Counted from the first letter of the stretch, positions 7,281 to 17,213 are shown. The stretch: 64,000 bases of DNA from Deltaproteobacteria bacterium (GCA_021802645.1 JAJZRO010000004.1:62001-126000); one strand, 5' to 3'. The notes: generated from the sequence alone by a model not told the origin. Program-made: numbers and translations.

Positions 7281-7685
7281 TTAACGGCCGCGACCACCAC
7301 CGTGGCCCATGCCGCCACCCATACCACCCATCCCGCCACCCATACCACTGGAACCACCGCTGCCGCCCATCATGCCGCCCTGGTCCTGGCGTTGTTGCAT
7401 GCGTTCCTGCATCTGCTCGCGGGTCTGCTGGTTCATGCCGTTGCCCATGCCGGCGCCTTGGCCCTGCATGTATTGCTGGCGCTCCGAGGGGCTCATCTGT
7501 TGCATGCGTTTCATCCACTCGTTGTGGAAGGCGTTGCGCTCCTGCTCGGTGGCGTTCTGCATGGTGGTGCGCATATTCGCCAGTTGGGAGGTGGTCATGG
7601 CGCTGTAGTCGGTGACAGCCCAGGCCGTGGCGGCACCAAGGCCGATGGTGAGCAACAGGGTGGTGGTGGAAAGAAGACGACGCAT
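7281..7685 (-). CDS. Small periplasmic protein, DUF1104-like, with Met/Gln/Gly-rich tail
   Basis: 134 residues. A signal peptide (MRRLLSTTTLLLTIGLGA...WA) is followed by a helical part (DYSAMTTSQLANMR, then NEWMKRMQQMSPSERQQY) like DUF1104-type small exported proteins. It ends in a Gln/Met stretch and a Gly-Met-rich tail with GMGGGMGGMGGGMGHGGGRGR. Met- and His-rich tails can bind copper or silver, but nothing here proves that. The ATG at 7683-7685 follows AGGAGG. It is monocistronic, with a hairpin after it. Confidence 0.75.
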   Translation of the reverse strand: MRRLLSTTTLLLTIGLGAATAWAVTDYSAMTTSQLANMRTTMQNATEQERNAFHNEWMKRMQQMSPSERQQYMQGQGAGMGNGMNQQTREQMQERMQQRQDQGGMMGGSGGSSGMGGGMGGMGGGMGHGGGRGR

Positions 7686-7933
7686 GGTGTTCCTCCTGTG
7701 ATTGAGTGATGCCGAATGGTTACCGTCTGGCCTCGATATTCTCACAAAGAGTGCCATGAGGGCATGGTAAACGCATAACCATTCGCCATGATGGGGAAAA
7801 ATCCGCCGGCCATGGCGTCATGGTCCGGTTCGCGGGCCAAGTCGCTGGATAGATTTTATCTAACTTTTCGGTGGCGAGGAGCATTTTTTATCGAGGCCGG
7901 GCAGGCGGTGGGATACGCAGGGGGCAGGCAGGG
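7686..7933. other. Intergenic region, no gene seen
   Basis: About 250 bp between the stop of the glycosyltransferase gene and the start of the Met/Gly-rich protein gene, both on the minus strand. It is AT-richer than its surroundings (for example TAGATTTTATCTAACTTTT near 7850), so it may hold the promoter of the small protein. No ORF or structured RNA was recognised. Confidence 0.4.
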
Positions 7934-8686
7934 TTATTCGCCTCCGGCGCGACCGCCGAGCCACTGCCGGAAAAGGAAGCGGGCCAAATCGCCCCCTCGA
8001 TGGGCGGCGGCGGCGGGAGGGGCGCTGTCGACCGCCACTGCCGCCGGGTAGAGCGCCAGCCGCCAGCCCGCGTGGGCGGCGCGGCGACAAAAATCGGCGT
8101 CGGCATAGCTGACGCGGAAGCCAGGGTCCAGGAAGCCGATGTCATCCAGCACCTCCTGGCGGAAGAGCAGGGCGCGGTCGGAAAGCCAGGCGGCGGGGAA
8201 TGGGGTCTCTTGCCCGACCGGGAGCGGCAGTGGTGGCCGGCGGAAAAGCCCTGGCAGCGGGCCGGCATTGGCGAGGCTGGTGCCATCCGGAGCGGTCAGT
8301 CGCGGGGCTGCCAGTCCCAACTCCGGCCGGTCGTCGAGCAGCACCAGCAGGCGGTAAAGCGTCTGGGGCTGCAGGAGGAGGCTGTCGGCCCAGAAGGAGA
8401 GATAGCGGCCGGTGGCCAGGCGCAGGGCCTGGTTCAGCGCGGCGGCCTGGGTGGCGCCAGCCTCTTCCTCAAGAAAGAGCACCGCCGGAAAGGCGCGGAA
8501 GAGCCCCGCCGTCGGGGGGTGGTCGCGACGGTAGACGACGATGGCCTGGTAGGCGACGGGATCGGCGGTGGTGGCAAGGGCCCCCAGGAAGCCGTGCAGT
8601 TGTTCCGGGCGACCGCTGTAGGAAAGACAGAGCGAGAGGTCAGGGGTGATCTCCAAGGTCGCTCCCCTATTCCAGTTTGCCTTCAA
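7934..8686 (-). CDS. Glycosyltransferase family 2-like protein
   Basis: 250 residues with a GT-A/GT2 layout: LSLCLSYSGRPEQLHGFL at the start, EEEAGATQAAALNQALRLATG, then FWADSLLL where the DxD metal motif normally sits, LGLAAPRLTAPDG, and DIGFLDPGFRVSYADADFCRRA typical of the rhamnosyltransferase-like branch. The DxD is reduced to A-D-S, so activity or metal use is uncertain. It could add sugars to a cell-surface polysaccharide, but it stands alone here with no other polysaccharide genes next to it. Confidence 0.75.
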   Translation of the reverse strand: MKANWNRGATLEITPDLSLCLSYSGRPEQLHGFLGALATTADPVAYQAIVVYRRDHPPTAGLFRAFPAVLFLEEEAGATQAAALNQALRLATGRYLSFWADSLLLQPQTLYRLLVLLDDRPELGLAAPRLTAPDGTSLANAGPLPGLFRRPPLPLPVGQETPFPAAWLSDRALLFRQEVLDDIGFLDPGFRVSYADADFCRRAAHAGWRLALYPAAVAVDSAPPAAAAHRGGDLARFLFRQWLGGRAGGE

Positions 8687-8811
8687 GCTGATACCGTTGT
8701 CGGCGACACAGCGCCGCTCGCCGATGGGCGTCGCCCAGCCGCTGCCTGCGCGGTCTCAACTCGAATGCCTGCGGGAAGAGTATCATCCGATTGCAATGGG
8801 GAATTGATCAG

Positions 8812-10752
8812 TTACCCGCGCTTTTCCGGCAGTTTGGCCTGCACGGTCGGGAAGAGGCTCATGTCGGTGTGGGGCAGGAAGAGCGAGGCCATGTAGTGGT
8901 TCATGAACTGGGCGCTCTCCGAGAGCTCCATGTTGGTGATGAGCGAGCTGACGATCATGCGTTCGCGGAAGCGGACATGGTCGGTGAGGCTGATCTGGCA
9001 GCCGAGCATGGAGCCGTTGCCCAGGTAGTAGAACTTCTCCCGGGCGATGTCGGGCAGAAGCCCGATGCAGATCGCCTGCTCCAGATCGATGTAGGCCCCG
9101 AAGTTGCCGGCCATGATCACCCGGTCCAGGTCCGCAAAGGTCATGCCCACGGATTCGAGCAGGGTGACGTAGCCCGCGTACATGGCGCCCTTGGCCCGGA
9201 TCAGGTTGTCGAGGTCCACCTCGGTGATGGCGAGGTCTTCGCCCATCAGGGTTTCCTTGGACCAGGCCAGCACGTACTCGTAGCCGTCGGCTCCTTCGCG
9301 GATGCGGGGGTGATCGAGGCCGCGGTTGAACTTGCCCTGCTGGTCGATGACTCCGGCCTCGAGCAGCTCGGCCACGATGGCGATGAGCCCCGAGCCGCAG
9401 ATGCCGCACGGCTTGATGCGGTCGATGGTGATGATCATCGGTTCGAGCGTCTCGGGGTGGATGTGGAAGTTCTCGATGGCGCCGGCATTGGCCCGCATGC
9501 CGTGCCTGATGCCGCCGCCCTCGAAGGCCGGACCCGCCGAGCAGGCGGCGCAGACCATCCACTCCTCGTTGCCCACCACGATCTCGCCGTTGGTGCCGAT
9601 GTCGATGAAGAGGGTGAGTTCCGGGCTTTTGTACATCTGGCAGGCATGGACGCCGGAGATGATGTCGCCACCCACGTAGCTGGCCACCGCCGGGTAGAGG
9701 AAGAGGCGGACCGAGGGGTGGGCGTGGATGCCCAAGGAGGCGGCGCGGGTCAGCGGGAAGTGGCTGCAGATCGGCACATAGGGCGCCTCGCGCAGATACT
9801 TCGGGTTGAGCCCCAGCAAAAGGTGGCTCATGATGGTGTTGCCCGCCGCCATGATGTAGCTGATGTTGCTCGGGTTGATCATCACCTTGGTGCAGACCGT
9901 GTCGATCACCGCATTGATGGTGTGGACCACCTTCTCCTGCAGGGTTTTCAGGCCGCCGGGCCGCTGGGAATAGATGATGCGGGAGATGACGTCCTCGCCG
10001 CAGCTGATCTGGTCGTTGTAGGCGCTGGCCTCGGCGATCACCTCGCCGGTGTTGAGGTCGATCAGCACCCCGCACACCGTGGTGGTGCCGATGTCCACCG
10101 CCAGGCCATAGAGCTGCCCGGTGGTGTCGCCGGGCTCCACCGCGATGATGCGGTCCGGCTCTTCGGCGCGCTTGCCGCGCAGCAGGATGACCGTGCATTC
10201 CCAGCCCGCCTCGCGCAGGATGAAGGGCAGTTCCATCAGGAGCTCCGGGTGGTCGTAGGTGGGCTCGGCGCAGTCGTGACACTTCTGCTTGATGGCCCGC
10301 ATCAGGCGCTGCAAATCGGGCACGTTGTCTGCCAGGGTGGGCGGATCGAGGGTGAGGAACCGTTTTTCCACCGGCGGCGCCACCTGCCAGGAGCCGATGA
10401 GATGATCGAGGGAGCGGGCCGAGATGGCGCGGGTGGTTTTGGGCTTGGCCTTGAGCGACTTGCCGTTCTTGCTTACCTGCTCCGGGATGCGAACGGTGAT
10501 GTCGTCAATGACCGAGCTCTGGCAGGCGAGGCGGAACCCGAGGTCGAATTCCTCGGCCTTGAGGTTCGCCTTTTCCGAACGCACCTCCCCTGATTCGATC
10601 CGCACCTTGCACTTGCCGCAGACGCCGTCGCCGCCGCAGGAGGCCTGGATGAAGAGGCCGGCCTTGGCCGCCGCAGCGAGGAGGTTTTCGCCCGGTTCGG
10701 CTTGGACGGAGAGGTTGTCGGGCAGAAAGGTGATCGTGGGCATCGGTTGCAC
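8812..10752 (-). CDS. Reductive activator of corrinoid proteins (RACo/DUF4445, ferredoxin-ASKHA protein)
   Basis: 646 residues. The N-terminus is a plant-type 2Fe-2S ferredoxin domain (C39, C45, C48 and C77; CGGDGVCGKC). After a linker comes an ASKHA ATPase core: GLAVDIGTTTVCGVLID, FIDIGTNGEIVVG, SAGPAFEGGGIRHGM and VIMAGNFGAYIDLEQA. Such proteins use ATP and an electron to return inactive Co(II) corrinoid proteins to Co(I), which fits the AcsE-type methyltransferase nearby. The longest start is a GTG (10750-10752); an ATG three codons later (10743) is equally good. The upstream region contains no other gene. Confidence 0.88.
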   Translation of the reverse strand: MQPMPTITFLPDNLSVQAEPGENLLAAAAKAGLFIQASCGGDGVCGKCKVRIESGEVRSEKANLKAEEFDLGFRLACQSSVIDDITVRIPEQVSKNGKSLKAKPKTTRAISARSLDHLIGSWQVAPPVEKRFLTLDPPTLADNVPDLQRLMRAIKQKCHDCAEPTYDHPELLMELPFILREAGWECTVILLRGKRAEEPDRIIAVEPGDTTGQLYGLAVDIGTTTVCGVLIDLNTGEVIAEASAYNDQISCGEDVISRIIYSQRPGGLKTLQEKVVHTINAVIDTVCTKVMINPSNISYIMAAGNTIMSHLLLGLNPKYLREAPYVPICSHFPLTRAASLGIHAHPSVRLFLYPAVASYVGGDIISGVHACQMYKSPELTLFIDIGTNGEIVVGNEEWMVCAACSAGPAFEGGGIRHGMRANAGAIENFHIHPETLEPMIITIDRIKPCGICGSGLIAIVAELLEAGVIDQQGKFNRGLDHPRIREGADGYEYVLAWSKETLMGEDLAITEVDLDNLIRAKGAMYAGYVTLLESVGMTFADLDRVIMAGNFGAYIDLEQAICIGLLPDIAREKFYYLGNGSMLGCQISLTDHVRFRERMIVSSLITNMELSESAQFMNHYMASLFLPHTDMSLFPTVQAKLPEKRG

Positions 10753-10880
10753 TGGCTCAAGGGGTTCAAGGCACCGGAAAACAACTCACAAAAGATAGCA
10801 GGATCACTTCGGCTGTCAAGCACTCCTTTTGGCACCACCCCCTTTCCGCCGGCCCCGGATGATGCGGTGCGCGAAAAAGG

Positions 10881-10909
10881 TTGTACGCCGGGGGGAGGTT
10901 CGGTAAGCT
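10881..10909 (+). promoter_or_regulatory. Sigma-70-like promoter for mscS-kinase operon
   Basis: TTGTAC (10881-10886), 17-bp spacer, TAAGCT (10904-10909). The MscS start is 29 bases further, with CAGGAGCAGGGAC before the ATG. Confidence 0.5.
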
Positions 10910-10938
10910 GGCCATAGACAAGGCACAGGAGCAGGGAC

Positions 10939-11907
10939 ATGGGCAAACCATGCCGGAAAAAAGGGAGTGGGATGCTGGCCGTGGCCGGTGGCTTGACGAC
11001 GGAGCCGGCCGTGGCGGTGCGGCAGGGGGTGACCGACCTGTGGCATGAGGTGCGCTCCTGGTTTCACGAGAGCCTTTTTGAGATCGGCAAGACCGAGGTG
11101 ACCGCCGCCGGCATCTTGCGGGTGGTGGTGATCTGGCTGCTCGCCTGGTGGCTGGCCAAATTCACCGTGCAGGCCCTGAACCGCATGGCCGCCAAGCGGC
11201 AGGTGGTGATCTCCCCCCCATCGCTCTATGCCCTGAGCCGGGTCATTCATTACACCATCGTGGTGGTGGGCCTCATTATCGGCCTTTCCTCCATCGGCAT
11301 CGATTTCAGCAACTTCGCCCTGCTGGCCAGCGCCTTGGGTGTCGGCATCGGCCTGGGGCTCCAGAGCATTGTCAACAACTTTGTCTCCGGCCTCTTCATC
11401 CTCTTTGAAAAGAGCCTCAAGGTGGGCGATCTTATCGAACTGGCCTCCGGGGTGGTGGGCGAGGTGCGGGAGATCAACTTCCGCAACACCCGGATTACCA
11501 CCGCCGACAATATCGACGTCCTGGTGCCCAACTCCGAATTCGTCAACGGCCGGGTGACCAACTGGACCCTGGACGACAGCGTGAGCCGCATCCGGCTGCC
11601 GTTCGGCGTCGCCTATAGCGCCGACAAGGAAGAGGTGCGGCGGGTGGCGCTGGCGGTGGCTGCCGGTCTGCCCCATACCCTGAAGGGCGCCGCAGAGCAG
11701 GCGCCGCAGGTCTGGCTCAAGGGGTTGGGCGAGAGCAGCCTCGATTTCGAGCTGGTCGTCTGGCTTACTCCGGCGGCGGGCCGGCAACTGGCGGTGGTCC
11801 GTTCCGACTACCTCTGGGCGATCCATGACGCCCTGGTGGCCCACGGCATTGAAATCCCCTTTCCGCGGCGCGATGTGCGGCTGCTGCCGAAACAGCGGGA
11901 GGGGTGA
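10939..11907 (+). CDS. Small-conductance mechanosensitive channel (MscS family)
   Basis: 322 residues. A short N-terminal part and helices VVVIWLLAWWLAKF and IVVVGLIIGLSSIGI are followed by the pore helix (ASALGVGIGLGLQSIVNNF, VSGLFILFEKSLKVGD) and the beta domain (INFRNTRITTADNIDVLVPNSEF, VTNWTLDD). It should open under osmotic down-shock to release solutes across the inner membrane. The ATG of the hybrid histidine kinase follows its stop codon by three bases, so the two are co-transcribed; the kinase may respond to the same stress, which is inference. Confidence 0.92.
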   Translation: MGKPCRKKGSGMLAVAGGLTTEPAVAVRQGVTDLWHEVRSWFHESLFEIGKTEVTAAGILRVVVIWLLAWWLAKFTVQALNRMAAKRQVVISPPSLYALSRVIHYTIVVVGLIIGLSSIGIDFSNFALLASALGVGIGLGLQSIVNNFVSGLFILFEKSLKVGDLIELASGVVGEVREINFRNTRITTADNIDVLVPNSEFVNGRVTNWTLDDSVSRIRLPFGVAYSADKEEVRRVALAVAAGLPHTLKGAAEQAPQVWLKGLGESSLDFELVVWLTPAAGRQLAVVRSDYLWAIHDALVAHGIEIPFPRRDVRLLPKQREG

Positions 11908-11910
11908 CGG

Positions 11911-14862
11911 ATGAGCGGCTTCAAAACGCCTCTGCGCTGTACCCTTGAAAACAAGCTGCCCTGCGGGTTGTTGGCGTTGCTGGTGCTGCTGCTCGTCGGG
12001 GTGCTGGCTGGCGGCCTCTGGTTTTATCGCGTCCAGGAAGCGGCGCACCGGCAAGCGGTCGAGGCCAACCTCGCGGCGGTGAGCCGGCTCAAGACCGAGC
12101 AGATTGTCCAGTGGCGTCACGAAAGGCTGGCCGATGCTGCCTATGTGCAAGAGACCCCCTTTTTTCTCGCATACCTGCCGGCGCAGGTGGCGGGGACGGC
12201 GGCGGCCACGATCACCGATGGCTTCCGGGTGCGGTTTCGCTCCATGCGAAACAACTTCGGCTATCAGGAGTTGCTGCTCGTTGACCCGACGGGCCAGGTG
12301 CTGCTGAGCCTCGCCGGTGAAACCGGCACCATTGCGCCGCCCGCGCTACAGGCCTTGGCCACGGCTTTCCGCACGCGGCAGCCGGCTTTGAGCGAGTTAC
12401 ATGCCGGGCCGGACGTTGCGCCGCCCCACCTGGATGTGGTGGCGCCCTTCTTTGCAAGCAGCGCGCCGGATGCCCCGCCGGTGGGCGCCATCGTGCTGCG
12501 GCGCGAGGTGGGGCGATTCCTTTACCCCATGCTCAATGCCTGGCCGGTTCCCAGCCAGACCGCTGAAACCTTAATCGTCTGTCGGGAGGGGGATGCGATC
12601 CTCTATCTGAATCCCTTGCGTTTCGGGCCCGGGGCGGCCCTCACCCTGCGCATGCCCTTGAGTCAGAAGGACGTGCCCGGCGTACAGGTGGTGCTGGGAA
12701 AACGCGGCGTGGTCGAGGGTCGGGATTATCGCGGGGCCAAGGTGCTCGCGGCGGTGGATGCCATTCCCGATTCCTCCTGGTTCCTGGAGGCCAAGATCGA
12801 CGAGACCGAGGCCCTTGCCGGCTGGCGCGAAGAGGCGATCCTTATTCTCGGCCTGCTGGTCGCGCTGTTGGCGGCGGTTGGCAGCGCCATGGTGGTGGTC
12901 TGGCAGCGGAATGCCCGGGCGCATTATCAACAGTTGTACCGGGCGGAAGCCGCGCTGCGGGAAAGCGAGAGCCGCTATCGCCTCCTGTTCGAGAGCAATC
13001 CCCATCCCATGTGGGTTTATGACCTGGAGACCCTCGCCTTCCTGGCGGTCAACGATGCGGCGGTGCGGAATTATGGCTATTCCCGGGAGGAATTTTTCCG
13101 CATGACCATCGCCGACATCCGGCCGCCCGAGGAGGTGCCGCGTCTGTTGGCGAACGTCGCGAGAGTGGCGGACGGGATGGGCGCGTCAGGGATATGGCGC
13201 CACCGGAAAAAGGATGGCACCCTGATCGAGGTGGAAATCACCACGCACACCTTGGATTTTATCGGCAGGAAGGCCAAGCTGGTGCTGGCGCACGACGTGA
13301 CCGAAGAGCGTCGGGCCGAGCAGGCGCTCAAGGAGAGCGAACTCCGCTTCCGCACCTTGGCCGATTCGGGCCAAGCCCTCATCTGGACCTCGGGGTCGGA
13401 CAAGCTCTGCGATTACTTCAACCAGCCGTGGCTTGCCTTTACCGGTCGCACCCTGGAACAGGAGCTGGGCAACGGCTGGACCGAGGGGGTGCATCCGGAC
13501 GACTTTGCCGGCTGCCTGGCCACTTACGTGCGCGCCTTCGACCGCCGGGAGCCCTTCACCATGACCTACCGGCTGCGGCGGCATGACGGCGTCTACCGTT
13601 GGATCGTCGACAGCGGCACGCCCCGCTACGACAGCCAGGGGAATTTTCTCGGCTATCTCGGCCACTGCCTCGACATCACCGAACGCAAAGCGGCGGAGGA
13701 GGAACGGGAACGCCTTCAGGCCCAGCTGCTCCAAGCCCAGAAGATGGAAGCGGTCGGCCGGCTGGCCGGTGGAGTGGCGCATGACTTCAACAACATGCTC
13801 CAGGCCATTCTGGGCTACACCGAGCTTTCCCTGCACGAGTTGGAAACCGGCAGCCCGGTGGCCGAGAACATTCAGGAGATTGCCAAGGCAGCTCGCCGCT
13901 CCGCCGACCTTACCCGTCAGCTCCTGGCTTTTGCCCGCCGGCAGCCCGCCAATCCCAAGGTGCTCGACCTGAACGAAACGGTTTCCGGCATGCTCAAGAT
14001 GCTCCGGCGGCTGGTGGGGGAGGATATCGATCTCGCCTGGATGCCGGCGCTGGAGCTTTGGCCGGTGAAGATCGACCCCTCGCAGCTCGATCAGGTTCTG
14101 GCCAATCTCTTGGTCAACGCCCGCGACGCCATTGCCACGGTGGGCAAGGTCACCATCGGCGCCGACAATGCGGTGTTCGATGCAGCTTACTGCGCCGAGC
14201 ACCCAGGCTTTACGCCCGGCGACTATGTGGTGCTGACCGTGAGCGATGACGGCAGCGGCATGGACAAGCAAACCCTGGCCCAGCTCTTCGAGCCCTTCTT
14301 TACCACCAAACCGGCCGGCCAGGGAACCGGCCTGGGGCTGGCCACGGTGTACGGCATCGTCAAGCAGAACAACGGTTTCATCAATGTCTACAGCGAACCG
14401 GGTCAGGGCACGACCTTCAAGATCTATCTGCCACGCTGCGCGGAGAAAGAGGCGCGCCAGACAGAAGCCGCCGAGGCGCTCCCGCCTCCCGGCGGGACCG
14501 AAACGGTGCTGCTGGTCGAGGACGAGACGATGATCCTTACCTTGAGCCGCTCGATGCTCGAACGCCTCGGCTACACGGTCTTTGCCGCCGCCTCGGCCGC
14601 CGAGGCGATCCGGCTGGCCGAAGAACACGCCAGCGAGATCGCGCTCCTCATCACCGACGTGGTGATGCCGGAGATGAATGGTCGTGACCTCGCCGCGCGC
14701 CTCATGGCCGTCAATCCGGCGCTTCGCTGCCTCTTCATGTCCGGCTATACGGCGGATGTGATCTCCCACCGCGGCATGCTGGAGAATGGCGTCCGTTTTC
14801 TGCAGAAGCCCTTTTCGATCCACGACCTGGCGGTCAAGGTTCGCGAGGCGCTGGGAGGATGA
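11911..14862 (+). CDS. Membrane hybrid histidine kinase with two PAS domains and a receiver domain
   Basis: 983 residues. TM1 is near residues 17-35 and a periplasmic sensor region of about 260 residues follows. TM2 is near 300-325 ([20 protein letters not shown]). PAS1 begins about 350 ([18 protein letters not shown]) and PAS2 about 475. The dimerisation helix carries the phospho-acceptor His ([17 protein letters not shown], about 620). The HATPase core has N and G boxes ([23 protein letters not shown]). A C-terminal receiver starts at about 864 (VLLVEDETM) with its Asp in [12 protein letters not shown]. No DNA-binding output domain is present, so a separate partner is needed. The start lies 3 bases after mscS. 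Confidence 0.93.
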   Translation: MSGFKTPLRCTLENKLPCGLLALLVLLLVGVLAGGLWFYRVQEAAHRQAVEANLAAVSRLKTEQIVQWRHERLADAAYVQETPFFLAYLPAQVAGTAAATITDGFRVRFRSMRNNFGYQELLLVDPTGQVLLSLAGETGTIAPPALQALATAFRTRQPALSELHAGPDVAPPHLDVVAPFFASSAPDAPPVGAIVLRREVGRFLYPMLNAWPVPSQTAETLIVCREGDAILYLNPLRFGPGAALTLRMPLSQKDVPGVQVVLGKRGVVEGRDYRGAKVLAAVDAIPDSSWFLEAKIDETEALAGWREEAILILGLLVALLAAVGSAMVVVWQRNARAHYQQLYRAEAALRESESRYRLLFESNPHPMWVYDLETLAFLAVNDAAVRNYGYSREEFFRMTIADIRPPEEVPRLLANVARVADGMGASGIWRHRKKDGTLIEVEITTHTLDFIGRKAKLVLAHDVTEERRAEQALKESELRFRTLADSGQALIWTSGSDKLCDYFNQPWLAFTGRTLEQELGNGWTEGVHPDDFAGCLATYVRAFDRREPFTMTYRLRRHDGVYRWIVDSGTPRYDSQGNFLGYLGHCLDITERKAAEEERERLQAQLLQAQKMEAVGRLAGGVAHDFNNMLQAILGYTELSLHELETGSPVAENIQEIAKAARRSADLTRQLLAFARRQPANPKVLDLNETVSGMLKMLRRLVGEDIDLAWMPALELWPVKIDPSQLDQVLANLLVNARDAIATVGKVTIGADNAVFDAAYCAEHPGFTPGDYVVLTVSDDGSGMDKQTLAQLFEPFFTTKPAGQGTGLGLATVYGIVKQNNGFINVYSEPGQGTTFKIYLPRCAEKEARQTEAAEALPPPGGTETVLLVEDETMILTLSRSMLERLGYTVFAAASAAEAIRLAEEHASEIALLITDVVMPEMNGRDLAARLMAVNPALRCLFMSGYTADVISHRGMLENGVRFLQKPFSIHDLAVKVREALGG

Positions 14863-15019
14863 GTGGTTTCGGTGGCCGGCAGAATGGCGAATTACAAGGA
14901 TGGAACGATTCATGCGCCGCCGCAGAAGAGGTGACGATGCCCTGCTGAGGCTCTCCCAGCGCGGTCGCTTCGCCGGAGCGCTGTTTAACCAGTCGCCAAG
15001 CGGAGTTTTTCTTCCCTGA

Positions 15020-15047
15020 TTGACAAACACAGCGCTCCGGGTAAGCT
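15020..15047 (+). promoter_or_regulatory. Possible sigma-70 promoter before the nitrilase-RfaE2 gene
   Basis: TTGACA (15020-15025) and TAAGCT (15042-15047), 16-bp spacer. The predicted transcript start would fall almost on the ATG at 15055, so either the message is nearly leaderless or the true start is a later GTG. The match could also be chance. Confidence 0.35.
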
Positions 15048-15054
15048 GGGGGGC

Positions 15055-16341
15055 ATGGAAAAAGGTGTGAAAAGCTCATTGGCCCCCTATCGGGCGGGCT
15101 TTGTCCAATTCCCGGTGGTGATGGGCGCCCCGGCCGCCAATCTGGCGGCGGTACGCGAGGGCTTGGCCAAGCTCAGGCCCTCTGGTCCCGGCATTATCGT
15201 GCTGCCGGAGCTGTGGGCCACCGGCTTTGCTTATGACCAGTTGCCGGCGCTGGCGGCGGCGACTCCCCAACTCCTGCGCGAATTGCAGGCCGAGGCCGCG
15301 CGTTATCGGATGCATCTTGCCGGCTCGCTGCCCGAAGCGGTCTTCACCGAGATCGGCAGCGCCATCCACAACACCCTCTATCTGGTCGGCCCCCAAGGCG
15401 TTTGCGGCCAGTACCGCAAGCAGCAGCTCTTTGGCCCGATGGCAGAGGACCTTCATTTCGCACCGGGCGACGATCCGCAGCCCATGGCAACCAGCCTCGG
15501 GCTCATCGGCGGCTTGGTCTGCTACGATCTGCGTTTTCCCGAACTGGCGCGCCATCAGGCCGCTCAGGGCGCGGGGATGTTGGTGGTCTCGGCCGAGTGG
15601 CCCGCCGCCCGCCTGCACCACTGGCAGGCTCTGGTGCAGGCGCGCGCCATCGAGAACCAGCTTTTTGTCGTGGCCTGCAACACCTGCGGCAGGGTGGGCG
15701 GCACCGAGTTTGCCGGTCATTCTCTGGTGGTCGGTCCGGATGGAACAGTGCTGGCCGAGGCCGATGCGGACGCGGCCGCCACCCTCGTGACCATCGACCA
15801 AGCGCTGATTGCCGAGGTGCGCCAGCGCTTCCGCACCGTGGGGGTCTCGCCCCACCGCCACCACGACCAGAACAAGATCATCGACCTGCTGCCGCTCGCC
15901 GAGGTGGTAGCCCGCTATAAGGCGGTGGGCCGGAAGGTGGTCTTCACCAACGGCTGCTTCGATATCCTCCACCAGGGTCATGTCACCTATCTGGAGGCGG
16001 CGCGCAAGGAAGGGGACCTGCTCATCGTCGGGCTCAACTCCGACCGTTCGGTGCGGTCTCTCGGCAAGGGCGACGACCGGCCGGTGAACCACGAGCAGAG
16101 TCGGGCCCGGGTGCTGGCCGCCTTGGGCTGCGTCGATTTCGTGGTGGTTTTCGATGAAGAGACCCCGCACCACCTTATCACCACCTTGATGCCCGACGTG
16201 CTGGTCAAGGGCGGCGACTGGCCGGTGGAGAAGATCGTCGGCGCGCCCGAGGTGCTGGCCGCCGGCGGTCGGGTGCTTTCCATCCCGCTGGTGGACAACT
16301 TTTCCACCACCCGTCTGCTGGAAAGGATCAGAAACTCGTAA
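15055..16341 (+). CDS. Fusion of a carbon-nitrogen hydrolase with D-glycero-beta-D-manno-heptose 1-phosphate adenylyltransferase (RfaE2)
   Basis: 428 residues, one uninterrupted frame. Residues about 12-262 form a nitrilase-superfamily amidase with the full triad: Glu52 (VLPELWATG), Lys122 ([10 protein letters not shown]) and Cys156 ([12 protein letters not shown]). Residues about 275-428 are RfaE2/Hld[21 protein letters not shown] with the HxGH motif (306-309), [42 protein letters not shown] and [10 protein letters not shown]. RfaE2 makes ADP-heptose for LPS core; the amidase part resembles omega-amidase/NIT proteins and its substrate is unknown. Both halves look intact. No rfaE1 kinase or LPS operon adjoins it. 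Confidence 0.9.
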   Translation: MEKGVKSSLAPYRAGFVQFPVVMGAPAANLAAVREGLAKLRPSGPGIIVLPELWATGFAYDQLPALAAATPQLLRELQAEAARYRMHLAGSLPEAVFTEIGSAIHNTLYLVGPQGVCGQYRKQQLFGPMAEDLHFAPGDDPQPMATSLGLIGGLVCYDLRFPELARHQAAQGAGMLVVSAEWPAARLHHWQALVQARAIENQLFVVACNTCGRVGGTEFAGHSLVVGPDGTVLAEADADAAATLVTIDQALIAEVRQRFRTVGVSPHRHHDQNKIIDLLPLAEVVARYKAVGRKVVFTNGCFDILHQGHVTYLEAARKEGDLLIVGLNSDRSVRSLGKGDDRPVNHEQSRARVLAALGCVDFVVVFDEETPHHLITTLMPDVLVKGGDWPVEKIVGAPEVLAAGGRVLSIPLVDNFSTTRLLERIRNS

Positions 16342-16450
16342 TCTCTCCTCTTTTGCCTTATCGGAACCTATCCCAATTTTCATGGTCTTTTAACAGTGAG
16401 ACCTTATGGTGGAAGGAAAGGCCGAGGCCTGCGCACGGCAAGGAGGGGTT

Positions 16451-16672
16451 ATGGCTCACAAACAACGGAAAACCGCTCAGAAACGCGCCCTCGAAAAGGC
16501 GGCCAAGTATATCTGCACCAGTAAATGTGGTCTCTGCCCCATGGTGGTGGAGCACTTCAGCTGTCCTCACCGCTGTACCCTGCGCACCAAGCCCTGGCAG
16601 TGCTGGCTGGCCTATTTCACCGCGGCCGCCGGGAACAAGCAAGGCTCGGCGGTCACCCCGCAAGGAATCTAG
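16451..16672 (+). CDS. Small Cys-rich protein of unknown function
   Basis: 73 residues after an excellent AAGGAGGGG site. The N-terminus is basic (KQRKTAQKRALEKAAKY). The core has seven cysteines in the order C-x4-C-x2-C, HFSCPHRC, then WQCW, suggesting a metal-binding knuckle. There is no signal peptide or membrane segment. It is 109 bases downstream of the RfaE2 fusion and convergent with the next gene. I do not recognise the family; ribosome-binding-site quality and Cys conservation pattern argue that it is real. Confidence 0.6.
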   Translation: MAHKQRKTAQKRALEKAAKYICTSKCGLCPMVVEHFSCPHRCTLRTKPWQCWLAYFTAAAGNKQGSAVTPQGI

Positions 16673-16688
16673 GGTGCCGTGAAGGCCT

Positions 16689-17213
16689 TTATCCTTCCTC
16701 GCCGTCGGGAAGACACAGCCGCGGCCAATCGGCCGGCAAGTGGCAGGGCACCACGGCCAGCAGACGCCAGAAGCCTTCCAACTCTTCCGCCGTACAGTTG
16801 ACCACCGAGGAGCGTCGCCCTTCCTGCACCTCCCGCGCCTCCACATGGAGAAAGGCGCAGAGCTGGTCGGCGATTTCCGCGCGCAAGCCCTGCGGTTCGG
16901 GCCGCTGCTGCCGCGCGAGGAACTTGCCCAACCGCTCCCAGTTGAAGATGCAGCGCCTGACCCCGCGATAGATGCGGAGGTCACGGTTGGCCGGGTCAAG
17001 GTCGCGGAGCATGATCTCGCGGTAGCGGGCGATGACCTGTTCCTCCAAATGCCGAAGATCGACGGCGTTGAGCGTCAATCCCGGCCCCTCCGGGTCGGCG
17101 GTGAGGTAATGGAGCGCGCTGTGAAAGGCGATCTCCGGAATCTCCCCAGAATTTCTGACGATCAACAGTTCTTCCTGGAGCAGGGTTTCCTTGTCCGGCA
17201 TGGTCATGGGCAA
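16689..17213 (-). CDS. Hypothetical cytoplasmic protein
   Basis: 174 residues, not recognised. It is soluble, acidic and mainly helical by appearance (LLQEELLIVRNSGEIPEIAF, then LEEQVIARYREIMLRDLDP and YRGVRRCIFNWERL). The C-terminal part reads SSVVNCTAEELEGFW. There is no signal peptide, membrane segment or catalytic motif. Two ATG codons (17213 and 17204) are possible and neither has a strong ribosome site. It is 73 bases downstream of the ApbE gene on the same strand and could be co-transcribed with it. Confidence 0.6.
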   Translation of the reverse strand: MPMTMPDKETLLQEELLIVRNSGEIPEIAFHSALHYLTADPEGPGLTLNAVDLRHLEEQVIARYREIMLRDLDPANRDLRIYRGVRRCIFNWERLGKFLARQQRPEPQGLRAEIADQLCAFLHVEAREVQEGRRSSVVNCTAEELEGFWRLLAVVPCHLPADWPRLCLPDGEEG

